The translations under genes were made by a program, and so were the position numbers. The notes beneath the pieces are model-generated. The model saw only the letters and a list, made by a program, of their open reading frames with translations. It made no database searches and was not told where the DNA came from. A stretch of 22,695 nucleotides of DNA, from positions 1 to 22,695 of the forward strand of contig CAJKHT010000046.1 of the NCBI GenBank assembly GCA_905199755.1, given 5' to 3'. Each line of letters opens with the position of its first letter. Position 1 is the first letter of the stretch. Below, one piece after another: positions 1 through 6,754 of the stretch. This DNA is from an uncultured Eubacteriales bacterium (lineage in GTDB: Bacteria > Bacillota > Clostridia > UBA1381).

Positions 1-71
1 GAATATTATATAAAAAATAATTGATTTTGTCTATAAAAAAATGAAAAAAAATGAAAAAAAGTAAATAGTGC

Positions 72-100
72 TTGAAAAAAGCAGGAAAGTATTGTATAAT
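72..100 (+). promoter_or_regulatory. Sigma-A-type promoter for the kinase/PqqD/peptidase operon
   Basis: TTGAAA at 72-77 and TATAAT at 95-100 are separated by 17 bases. A second -10-like TATAAT follows at 105-110. The leader to the first start codon is about 50 bases and holds a small AGCC/GGCT hairpin at 130-141. Confidence 0.7.
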
Positions 101-160
101 ATTATATAATAGGAAAGATATATATATTGAGCCTGACGGCTTTGTATGACGGAGGAATTT

Positions 161-868
161 ATGATTTATACTATTGCGGGAATAAAAGTGGATATGGAAC
201 CTAAATATCCGCGTCTGCAAAAGCAGGGGAAGGCATACATAACGGAGGATACCGATAATGTTAATATCAGAATGAGAGTCAGTGACGAGTTTTTGCAGGA
301 AAAGCACAAAGAGTATCCTCATTTGGATTTGGAAGCGTGTGAATATATGTGGCTGGGAAGCGAATTTTATAACGCGCTTATCGAATTTGACGGTTTTTTG
401 CTGCACTCCTCGGCGGTTGTGTATAACGGCAGAGCGTATTTGTTTTCGGCGCCGTGCGGTACGGGAAAATCCACACATACACAGCTGTGGCTGAAAAGGT
501 TTGACGGTGCGTATATTCTGAATGACGACAAGCCTGCAATACGTTGGAACGGCAGCGGATTTATTGTATCGGGAACGCCTTTTTCGGGGAAATCGGATTT
601 GAATGTTAATGCATCTGTGCCGCTCGGCGGAATTTGTGCATTGGAACGCGGAGAAAAAAACAGCATTGAAGTAATCGGCGCGGAAGAAGCTTTGTTCAGA
701 GTAATGAATCAAACCGTAAGACCGAATGACGAGCGCAGAATGGAAAAGCTGCTTTCGCTTCTTGACAGGCTGATAAGTGTGCAGCCGATATATAAGCTGC
801 ACTGTAATATGGATATTGAGGCGGCGGAAGTCGCATATAATGCTATGAAGGGAGATAATGAGGTATGA
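161..868 (+). CDS. HPr kinase-like P-loop protein (HprK/PEP carboxykinase fold)
   Basis: A 235-residue soluble protein. The start is placed at 161, not at the in-frame ATG at 146, because GGAGGAA at 151-157 sits just before 161 and would lie inside a longer gene. A P-loop APCGTGKST is at residues 97-105, with HSS at 82-84, NDDKP at 121-125 and GTPFSGKS at 138-145. This pattern fits the C-terminal kinase domain of HPr kinase/phosphorylase relatives. It lacks the N-terminal half of a true HprK (about 310 residues), so it is probably not the catabolite-control enzyme. Relatives of this kind phosphorylate lasso peptides (PadeK/ThcoK type) or sit in PqqD-containing loci. It overlaps the PqqD-like gene by four bases (ATGA), so the two are translationally coupled. 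The substrate is unknown; a peptide substrate is an inference from context. Confidence 0.75.
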   Translation: MIYTIAGIKVDMEPKYPRLQKQGKAYITEDTDNVNIRMRVSDEFLQEKHKEYPHLDLEACEYMWLGSEFYNALIEFDGFLLHSSAVVYNGRAYLFSAPCGTGKSTHTQLWLKRFDGAYILNDDKPAIRWNGSGFIVSGTPFSGKSDLNVNASVPLGGICALERGEKNSIEVIGAEEALFRVMNQTVRPNDERRMEKLLSLLDRLISVQPIYKLHCNMDIEAAEVAYNAMKGDNEV

Positions 869-1131
869 AAACCAAAAGCGGGTTTATGCTCAGACAGGTA
901 GGAGGAAAAAATGTCGTTGTTGCGGTCGGCAAAGCGGCAGAGGATTTTAACGGACTTATAACATTAAACAGTACAGGGGCTTTTTTATGGGAGCAGCTTT
1001 CACACGGAATAAGCTATGATGAACTGCTCGGCAAGATGCTTGAAACATATGATGTAACCGAGATGGCGGCAAAGGCGGGATTGGATCGCTTTTTGGAAAG
1101 TGCAAGAGGAGCGGGACTGATTGATGACTGA
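865..1131 (+). CDS. PqqD-like RiPP-recognition protein
   Basis: An 88-residue protein that looks like a stand-alone PqqD-family winged helix. The motif LNSTGAFLWEQL (about residues 32-43) is typical of the family, preceded by a beta-rich segment (MLRQVGGKNVVVAVG) and followed by a helical region ending in GAGLIDD. PqqD-fold proteins (RRE domains) bind leader peptides of ribosomally made, modified peptides and present them to tailoring enzymes or proteases. Its ATG overlaps the stop of the kinase-like gene, and its stop overlaps the start of the peptidase gene, so all three are probably co-translated. No precursor peptide or radical SAM enzyme is visible in the window. Many clostridial genomes carry PqqD-like genes of unproven role, so a RiPP function is a hypothesis. 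Confidence 0.8.
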   Translation: MKTKSGFMLRQVGGKNVVVAVGKAAEDFNGLITLNSTGAFLWEQLSHGISYDELLGKMLETYDVTEMAAKAGLDRFLESARGAGLIDD

Positions 1132-1609
1132 AGAGAGTATTCAGCAGTATATTGAAAAGCACGGGAAAATGGTTATTACTCCCGTAGGGACGAGTATGTG
1201 GCCGATGCTGAGAAACGGCAAAGATACCGTTTATATAGTAAAGCCGTGCGGACGGCTGAAAAAATATGATTTGCCGGTCTACAGGCGCACAGACGGTAAG
1301 CTGGTTATGCATCGTGTTATGGAGGTGCATGAAGACAGCTATACAATGTGCGGCGATCATCAGACGGTATTTGAACCGGGAATAACGGACGGGCAGATTA
1401 TTGCCGTTGTGAAAGGATTTTTCCGCAAAGAAAAATATGTGCCGGCAGATGACAGAAGATATGTAAGGTATTATACCTTTTGGTGCGGAAGCATCAGGCG
1501 GAGAAAGGTAATTTTATATATTCTTGACCTGTGGAAACGAATAATATCAAAAATATGCAGAACAGTTAAAAGGACAGAACCGGAGGCAAAAACAGAGAAA
1601 ATAGTGTAA
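1124..1609 (+). CDS. S24/S26-family peptidase, SipW-like Ser/His type, apparently soluble
   Basis: A 161-residue protein. The SxMxP nucleophile motif is GTSMWPMLRNGKD with Ser24. The general-base position is VMHRV with His63, followed by YTMCGDH (71-79). His in place of Lys is the signature of the archaeal/eukaryotic-like (SipW, S26B) signal peptidases. Unlike them there is no N-terminal membrane anchor before the serine, and the only hydrophobic stretch near the C-terminus (about 127-145) is short and broken by charges. It probably acts in the cytoplasm, perhaps removing a leader peptide delivered by the PqqD-like protein. The start is ATG 1124 or TTG 1121; GGAG at 1108-1111 is closer to ideal spacing for TTG, so two N-termini are possible. 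The overlap with the previous gene implies coupling. Confidence 0.75.
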   Translation: MTEESIQQYIEKHGKMVITPVGTSMWPMLRNGKDTVYIVKPCGRLKKYDLPVYRRTDGKLVMHRVMEVHEDSYTMCGDHQTVFEPGITDGQIIAVVKGFFRKEKYVPADDRRYVRYYTFWCGSIRRRKVILYILDLWKRIISKICRTVKRTEPEAKTEKIV

Positions 1610-1637
1610 AACCGCATAGGCGGTATGGAGGAGAATG

Positions 1638-2408
1638 ATGATTGATTGCCATGCTCACATACTTCCGTGCTTTGACGACGGAGCAAAGGATGTGGAAACA
1701 TCTTTAAAAATGCTGTCCGAAAGCCGCACTCAGGGAGTGGATAGGGTGATTTCAACTTCACATTGTTATCCGAAAAGTGCAGACAGTATCCTGCATTTTG
1801 TAAGCAGACGTGAAAACAGTTTTAGACAGCTGATGTCTGAAACGGAGAAAGACAAAGAAAAATATCCGCAAATATATCTTGGGTGTGAGCTTAATATGCT
1901 GACGGATGTTTCGGAATATCGTGAGACGCGGCTGTGCTGTATAAATAAAACGGATTACATATTGATAGAAATGCCGTACGCGGCATGGAAAGAATGGATG
2001 ATTGAAGCCGTTTACAAGCTCACGGTAAGAGGATATAAGCCCATTATGGCGCACATTGACCGTTATATGAATCAGCAGCGGGAAATGCTTGAGGCGCTTT
2101 ATGAGCTGGATGTGCTGTATCAGCTGAATACAGAAGCTTTTTTGAGTCCTGCTGTTTCAAAGCAGGTAAGAAAGCTGCTGGAAAACGGGCGCGCGCATGT
2201 TTTGGGCAGTGATATGCATAATATGGACAGCAGGGCTCCGAATATGAAAGCCGCCGTAAAAGAAATTATAAGAAATTACGGCAGCGAATGTGCCGGGTAT
2301 TTTGAGCAAAATGCGATGAAGATTATAAACGGCGAAGAAATTTCCGATAGTGAGCAGCGGACTTTTCAGCGTAAAGGAATATTGGAAAAATTATTTAAAA
2401 CAAAATAG
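1638..2408 (+). CDS. PHP-family tyrosine-protein phosphatase, CpsB/YwqE type
   Basis: A 256-residue protein of the metal-dependent phosphatases that dephosphorylate bacterial tyrosine kinases (CpsD/YwqD) controlling capsule and exopolysaccharide export. Visible motifs are MIDCHAHILPCFDDGA at the N-terminus (HxH metal site), ISTSHCYP, a YLGCELNML segment, IMAHIDRY, and near the C-terminus VLGSDMHNMDSRAPNM. Length matches CpsB (about 243-256). Two adjacent ATGs exist; the second (1638) is chosen because GGAGG at 1627-1631 is better spaced and family members begin MIDxHxH. A small CCGC/GCGG hairpin at 1613-1622 precedes the ribosome site. The gene lies 28 bases after the peptidase gene and probably shares its transcript. 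No cognate tyrosine kinase or glycosyltransferase is in the window. Confidence 0.88.
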   Translation: MIDCHAHILPCFDDGAKDVETSLKMLSESRTQGVDRVISTSHCYPKSADSILHFVSRRENSFRQLMSETEKDKEKYPQIYLGCELNMLTDVSEYRETRLCCINKTDYILIEMPYAAWKEWMIEAVYKLTVRGYKPIMAHIDRYMNQQREMLEALYELDVLYQLNTEAFLSPAVSKQVRKLLENGRAHVLGSDMHNMDSRAPNMKAAVKEIIRNYGSECAGYFEQNAMKIINGEEISDSEQRTFQRKGILEKLFKTK

Positions 2409-2439
2409 GCGGGCAAGGCAATTATTGTGAAAAAACAAC

Positions 2440-2468
2440 TTGACAATCAAGGAGTATTGTAATATAAT
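2440..2468 (+). promoter_or_regulatory. Consensus promoter for the SLH protein gene
   Basis: TTGACA at 2440-2445 and TATAAT at 2463-2468 are separated by exactly 17 bases, both boxes at full consensus. This predicts strong constitutive expression, as expected for an abundant surface protein. No terminator precedes it, so read-through from the phosphatase gene is possible. Confidence 0.85.
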
Positions 2469-2523
2469 GTAATTGATTTATAGCCAATTGCATAATGAAA
2501 AATAACATAAAGGAGCAGATATT

Positions 2524-4317
2524 ATGAAAAAGAAACTTATTGCGCTTTCGGTGGCAGCGGTTTTGTCGGTATCAAGCGTGATGTCGGTATCGGCAGCAAC
2601 GTGGGCAGATGTTTTAAAAAATATTAATACAGACAGAAAAATCGATGTCGGCGCTGATATTGAACAGAGAAGAAACGGAACATCGGATGCATATGCGGAC
2701 GGTACGATAAATGTAGAGGTATCATCGGCAGATGAGGAAAAAAGCTTTGATTATAAAGCAACTCTTTACATGAAAAATGCACAGGAGGCTTTTAGAGATT
2801 ATTATAGTAAGGCTTTGTTATTGTGTACAGGTGATGATGCTTTAAAGACTGAGCTTGACAATATGCCGGTAAGGGGAGAATTCAATATAGAAGTTGAGTT
2901 CCCGTCAACTATGACTATTCCCACCGATATGGTTAATACCCAGGGAGAAATGAAAGGCTTTAATGAAGAAGCAAAGAAAATATTTATCGATACAAAGCGT
3001 GAGATTGTAGGAAATGTATTAAAGATAACCGTTGCGGTGAAAAATCCTACAGATGACACGAAAGACTATGTAACGGTAAAGGAACTGTATGATGATGACA
3101 AGCTTACATATCTTCAGGATTTGACTCTCACATGTGAGGGTGTTGCGGTAAAAGGCTTAGGCACTCACACAATTACCGGAAAAATTACAGGTAAGAATGT
3201 TATAGGAACAGATTCGTTAAATCCGTTGGGTACTGTAACATATACGGCAGTGCAGGTTCAGGATGGCGCTGACAGCGGAAAAACATCTATCAATGAAAGC
3301 GTGGTTCTCGCAACGCCGACACCGGCTTCGACTCCGACACCGGGCGGCAGCACAGGCGGTTCCGGCAGCACAGGCGGCTCGGGAATTATTGCCGGAGGCA
3401 ATACGGGTGTTATAACACCTACCGCTTCACCCGAACCCGGAACAACAGGCGATGCAATCGTACCTGCTGCTGCGGAAACAACGGCAACACTTGACAGAGA
3501 TAATCACTATGCGTATATTATAGGTTATCCTGATGGAAGCGTACAGCCTTCGGGCAGCATTACCCGTGCAGAGGTTGCTACAATCTTCTTCCGTTTGATG
3601 ACAGATGATTCAAGAGCACGGCTGTGGTCAAAGACAAACGATTATTCTGATGTCAATGCAGATGATTGGTACAATAACGCAATATCAACAATGACAGCAG
3701 CAAAGGTTGTAAACGGTTACAGTGACGGAACATTCAAGCCGAATGCAACGATTACAAGAGCTGAATTTGCAGCTATTGCCGCAAGATTTATCAACGGCAG
3801 ATATGTGGGAACCGATAAGTTCTCCGATATAAGCGGACATTGGGCAGCAGAGCTTATTAACAGAGCGGCTCATACCGGCTGGGTAAACGGCTATGAGGAT
3901 CATACATTTAAGCCGGATCAGAATATAACACGTGCCGAGGCTATGACACTTGTAAATAATGTACTCAACAGACACGTTGAAATCAGCGGTTTGAGTGAAA
4001 ATATGACTGTATGGAATGATAACAGCGAAAGCGAATGGTATTATACAGCAGTTCAGGAAGCTACCAACTCACATGCATATACAAAGACTGACGGTAACGA
4101 AGCTTGGACGGGAATACAGCCTGCACGTGACTGGTCAGAACTTGAAAAAGCACTTTCAGAGGCTGACAGTGCAAAGGAGCCGGAAGCAACACCTGAACCC
4201 GAAGCATCTGCCGAACCCAAAGCGTCGGCAGAGCCTGAAGCTACGGCTGAACCGGAAGCAACTGCAGAGCCTGAAGCATCTGCAACACCGGAACCGATGG
4301 ATGCACCGGAAAAGTAA
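2524..4317 (+). CDS. Secreted SLH-domain cell-surface protein with Glu/Pro/Ala-rich tail
   Basis: A 597-residue exported protein. A signal peptide covers residues 1-24/25 (MKKKL, hydrophobic core, cleavage near SVSA-A). Residues about 26-260 form a unique domain I do not recognise. A low-complexity Thr/Pro/Gly/Ser linker follows (about 265-315). Three SLH repeats follow: the first around 325-370 (AYIIGYPDGS, ITRAEVATIFFRL), the second at 374-420 (YSDVNADDWY, NGYSDGTFKP), the third at 432-480 (FSDISGHW, NGYEDHTFKP). SLH repeats bind pyruvylated secondary cell-wall polymer. After a conserved WYYTAVQEATNSH segment the protein ends in a degenerate EPEA(S/T)A repeat (about 551-597). The start has GGAG at 2513-2516. 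Product function beyond surface attachment is unknown; a structural S-layer role is an inference. Confidence 0.88.
   Translation: MKKKLIALSVAAVLSVSSVMSVSAATWADVLKNINTDRKIDVGADIEQRRNGTSDAYADGTINVEVSSADEEKSFDYKATLYMKNAQEAFRDYYSKALLLCTGDDALKTELDNMPVRGEFNIEVEFPSTMTIPTDMVNTQGEMKGFNEEAKKIFIDTKREIVGNVLKITVAVKNPTDDTKDYVTVKELYDDDKLTYLQDLTLTCEGVAVKGLGTHTITGKITGKNVIGTDSLNPLGTVTYTAVQVQDGADSGKTSINESVVLATPTPASTPTPGGSTGGSGSTGGSGIIAGGNTGVITPTASPEPGTTGDAIVPAAAETTATLDRDNHYAYIIGYPDGSVQPSGSITRAEVATIFFRLMTDDSRARLWSKTNDYSDVNADDWYNNAISTMTAAKVVNGYSDGTFKPNATITRAEFAAIAARFINGRYVGTDKFSDISGHWAAELINRAAHTGWVNGYEDHTFKPDQNITRAEAMTLVNNVLNRHVEISGLSENMTVWNDNSESEWYYTAVQEATNSHAYTKTDGNEAWTGIQPARDWSELEKALSEADSAKEPEATPEPEASAEPKASAEPEATAEPEATAEPEASATPEPMDAPEK
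4177..4305 (+). repeat. Degenerate tandem repeat encoding E-P-E/K-A units
   Basis: In-frame imperfect repeats of about 12-18 bases (variants of gagcctgaagc and gaacccgaagc) encode the Glu/Pro/Ala tail of the SLH protein. Codon choice varies between units, so the repeat is conserved at protein level more than at DNA level. Such tracts may vary in length between strains. Confidence 0.7.
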
Positions 4318-4341
4318 TTCAATTTATATGACAAAATAATT

Positions 4342-4390
4342 AATCCCCTTGCGGCAAGTCTATAGCTAAATGCCGGAAGGGGATTTTATT
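4342..4390. terminator. Rho-independent terminator after the SLH gene
   Basis: AATCCCCTT at 4342-4350 pairs with AAGGGGATT at 4377-4385, extended inwards by CGGCA/TGCCG, and is followed by TTATT. The stem is long and symmetric. It separates the SLH gene from the two-component system. Confidence 0.85.
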
Positions 4391-4448
4391 AATAAATTGT
4401 AAAAACTTATAAAAGATTTAATATTTGCTTTATTAATTGGAAAATTTG

Positions 4449-4457
4449 TGTTATAAT
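4449..4457 (+). promoter_or_regulatory. Extended -10 promoter for the two-component operon
   Basis: TGT followed by TATAAT (TG at 4449-4450, TATAAT at 4452-4457) is an extended -10 element. No good -35 lies 17 bases upstream, which is tolerated for this class. The leader holds a short AGCC/GGCT hairpin at 4471-4482. Confidence 0.6.
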
Positions 4458-4519
4458 ATAATGAGAGTTAAGCCCTATGGCTAAAAAGCTTACAAAAGTA
4501 AAGGACGGAGGGATTTTGT

Positions 4520-5206
4520 ATGTCGGTAAATAAGGTTATGATTGTTGATGACGATGCAAATATTGTTGAATTAATCAGATTGTATTTTGAAAAAGAGGGA
4601 TTTACAACCGTTACGGCAAATAACGGCAAAAAAGCATTGGAGCTTTTTAAATCGGAGGCACCGTCGATTGTAATTTTAGATATTATGATGCCGGAAATGG
4701 ACGGCTGGCAGGTTTGCCGCGAAATCAGAAGAATCAGCAATATTCCGATAATTATGCTTACGGCAAAAGGTGAAACCTTTGATAAGGTATTAGGCTTGGA
4801 GCTGGGTGCCGATGATTATATGGTTAAGCCTTTTGAGACGAAGGAGCTTGTTGCAAGAGTAAAGGCTGTTTTAAGGAGAAGCGAGGCTAAGGAGCAATCA
4901 GCCGAAAAGGAAATAGTATTTCCGAAGCTGACTATAAATCTTTCAAATTATGAAATAAAAATAGACGGAAAAATTACGGAAATTCCGCCCAAAGAGCTGG
5001 AATTGCTGTATTTTCTGGCATCAAATCCCAATCGTGTTTTCACGCGTGAACAGCTGCTTGAAGAGGTCTGGGGCTTTGATTATTTCGGCGATTCCCGTAC
5101 TGTGGATGTTCATATAAAACGCCTGCGCGAAAAGCTGGAGGGAGTTGAATCCAACTGGCAGCTTAAGACGGTATGGGGTGTAGGTTATAAGTTTGAGGTC
5201 AGATAA
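4520..5206 (+). CDS. OmpR/PhoB-family response regulator
   Basis: A 228-residue two-domain regulator. The receiver domain (about 3-118) shows the acidic pair at D10/D11, the phospho-acceptor D54 in VILDIMMPEMDG, T81 and K103 (MVKPF). The C-terminal winged helix (about 130-226) carries ELELLYFLASNPNRVFTR and the DNA-recognition region ending in RTVDVHIKRLREKL and VWGVGYKF. Phosphorylated by the histidine kinase encoded two bases downstream, it should bind DNA as a dimer and control transcription. GGACGGAGGG at 4502-4511 is a good ribosome site. The regulon cannot be read from the window; no clear direct-repeat operator stands out at its own promoter. Confidence 0.95.
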   Translation: MSVNKVMIVDDDANIVELIRLYFEKEGFTTVTANNGKKALELFKSEAPSIVILDIMMPEMDGWQVCREIRRISNIPIIMLTAKGETFDKVLGLELGADDYMVKPFETKELVARVKAVLRRSEAKEQSAEKEIVFPKLTINLSNYEIKIDGKITEIPPKELELLYFLASNPNRVFTREQLLEEVWGFDYFGDSRTVDVHIKRLREKLEGVESNWQLKTVWGVGYKFEVR

Positions 5207-5208
5207 AA

Positions 5209-6630
5209 ATGTTTAAGAGTATATTCAGACGCTTATTTTGGACATATGCCGCAATAACCGTGATAATATTTGCTATAATTTCCGCGTCAATGGGTATTAT
5301 TTTTAATCGGTACGTAAAGCATCAGCAGGAACAGGATATTATGGCAATAAGCGGTACTCTGGAACGGCTGACGGGAACATATCAGATAGAAGAAACGGAT
5401 ATACGGGCGAGAAATGCATATAAAAGCTCTCTGATTGCGTGGTCGCGCTTTTTACACGGCGATATTATTGTTGTAAATGATAAAGGGGAGCTGTCCGAAA
5501 CCACAAGTACATCGGTGCGCAGTGTTCCGCAGGAATATGTGGAGACTGTTGTTTCCGGGAAGATTTTAAAGGAGATAAGTAATTTCGGCGATGCATACAG
5601 CGAACGCGTTATGACGGTCGGCTTGCCGGTGAGATACAAGGGGACGATTGTGGGCGCAATGTTTTTTAACACCTATCTGCCGCGTCTTCGAAAAAATCTT
5701 TCGGAGCTGCTCTCGATATTTCTTGTGGCTGCTGTGATTTCGCTTATAATAGCATTTGGCTTGGTGTATATTCAGTCTAAACGTATTTCAAAACCGATAG
5801 GTGATATAAACAGTGCGGTAAGGGATATTGCATCGGGTAATTTTTCGCATCGGGTGCGGGTTACAAGCGGAGATGAAATCGGTCAGCTGGCGGCAAGCTT
5901 TAATTTTATGGCGGACTCGATTGAGGATTTGGAAAAGCAGCGTTTGGGTTTTGTGTCTGATGTGTCGCATGAATTGCGAACACCGATGACGAGTATCACC
6001 GGCTTTGTGCAGGGAATACTTGACGGTACCGTACCCGAGGATAAAAGAGACTATTATCTGAATATTGTTCTTGAAGAATCCGTAAGACTTACCAAGCTCG
6101 TTAATGATTTAATGGAAATGTCAAAGATGTCATCAAGTGAATATAAGCTTAACATAACATCATTCGATTTGAATGAGCTTATCCGTGTTTGTATAATAGG
6201 TGAGGAACAGAAGCTTGAGGACAGAAATCTTGACTTGAATGTGGATTTTGCGGCAGAGGAACTTAAAGTAATGGCGGATAAAGATGCAATTACGCGTGTT
6301 ATAATAAATCTGCTGGATAATGCGGTTAAATTCAGCTATTCCAACACAACCATAGGAATAAGTACATGGACGGATAAGCACAAGGCATATGTATGTGTGG
6401 GAAATTTCGGAAGCGGTATAGACAGTGCGGATTTAAGCAATGTTTTCAAGCGCTTTTATAAGGCGGATAAGTCCCGTCATATGGATAAAAGCGGTGCGGG
6501 GCTGGGTTTGTCGTTTGTCAAGAATATTCTTACATTGCATAAGCAAAGCATCTGGGTTGAAAGTAATGATGCCAAAGAAGGCTCTGACGTAAAATATACA
6601 AAATTTACGTTTACTTTGGAAACTGCATAA
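5209..6630 (+). CDS. Membrane sensor histidine kinase (HAMP, HisKA, HATPase)
   Basis: A 473-residue kinase partner of the preceding regulator. Transmembrane segment 1 is about 11-33 and segment 2 about 167-190, enclosing an extracytoplasmic sensor of about 130 residues with no obvious known domain. A HAMP linker follows (about 190-243), then the H-box SDVSHELRTP with phospho-acceptor His254. In the ATP-binding domain the N-box NLLDNAVKFS starts near 367, and FKRFYKAD and GAGLGLSFVKNI give the F and G2 boxes. The G1 box reads VGNFGSGI, with Asn where Asp is usual; this substitution occurs in other clostridial kinases and need not mean inactivity. Only two bases separate it from the regulator, so the pair is co-transcribed. 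No intrinsic terminator is visible after it. The signal sensed is unknown. Confidence 0.93.
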   Translation: MFKSIFRRLFWTYAAITVIIFAIISASMGIIFNRYVKHQQEQDIMAISGTLERLTGTYQIEETDIRARNAYKSSLIAWSRFLHGDIIVVNDKGELSETTSTSVRSVPQEYVETVVSGKILKEISNFGDAYSERVMTVGLPVRYKGTIVGAMFFNTYLPRLRKNLSELLSIFLVAAVISLIIAFGLVYIQSKRISKPIGDINSAVRDIASGNFSHRVRVTSGDEIGQLAASFNFMADSIEDLEKQRLGFVSDVSHELRTPMTSITGFVQGILDGTVPEDKRDYYLNIVLEESVRLTKLVNDLMEMSKMSSSEYKLNITSFDLNELIRVCIIGEEQKLEDRNLDLNVDFAAEELKVMADKDAITRVIINLLDNAVKFSYSNTTIGISTWTDKHKAYVCVGNFGSGIDSADLSNVFKRFYKADKSRHMDKSGAGLGLSFVKNILTLHKQSIWVESNDAKEGSDVKYTKFTFTLETA

Positions 6631-6638
6631 AAATACTG

Positions 6639-6707
6639 TGGTGATATTTTTATATAAAATAGCCGTTGAATGGTGATATTTTATATTGACATTATTCATG
6701 AACGGCT
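6639..6707. promoter_or_regulatory. Possible operator region in front of the galT-like gene
   Basis: Two near-identical copies of TGGTGATATTTTTATAT (6639-6655, and with one T fewer at 6671-6686) start 32 bases apart. A perfect 7-base inverted repeat, AGCCGTT at 6661-6667 and AACGGCT at 6701-6707, encloses the -35 box. The 8-base palindrome TTCATGAA at 6695-6702 sits in the promoter spacer. The 33-base loop and lack of a T-run argue against a terminator. The binding protein is unknown. Confidence 0.35.
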
Positions 6708-6714
6708 ATATAAT
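6686..6714 (+). promoter_or_regulatory. Consensus promoter for the galT-like gene
   Basis: TTGACA at 6686-6691 and TATAAT at 6709-6714 are separated by 17 bases. Both boxes match consensus. The overlapping repeats listed separately suggest that this strong promoter may be repressed. Confidence 0.85.
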
Positions 6715-6754
6715 ATGATAAAAAGAGTTAAAACCAATAAGGGGGTTTTTTAAT

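Noticed and set aside
1..160. Possible precursor peptide upstream of the kinase-like gene
   Set aside because: The A-rich stretch has only tiny frames without ribosome sites, so no precursor is supportable inside the window.
1613..1622. CCGC/GCGG hairpin before the phosphatase gene as a terminator or riboswitch
   Set aside because: The stem is only four to five pairs with no T-run; at most it tunes translation of the downstream gene.
4053..4334. Minus-strand open frame with Gly/Ser/Ala repeats
   Set aside because: It is the antisense reading of the Glu/Pro/Ala codons of the SLH gene, with no ribosome site or promoter.
6397..6420. Asn in the G1 box of the histidine kinase as a sign of a dead kinase
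   Set aside because: The remaining H, N, F and G2 boxes are intact, and similar substitutions are seen in functional clostridial kinases.
6661..6707. Inverted repeat as terminator of the histidine kinase operon
   Set aside because: The loop is 33 bases, no T-run follows, and it encloses the -35 box of a consensus promoter; a regulatory reading is more likely.
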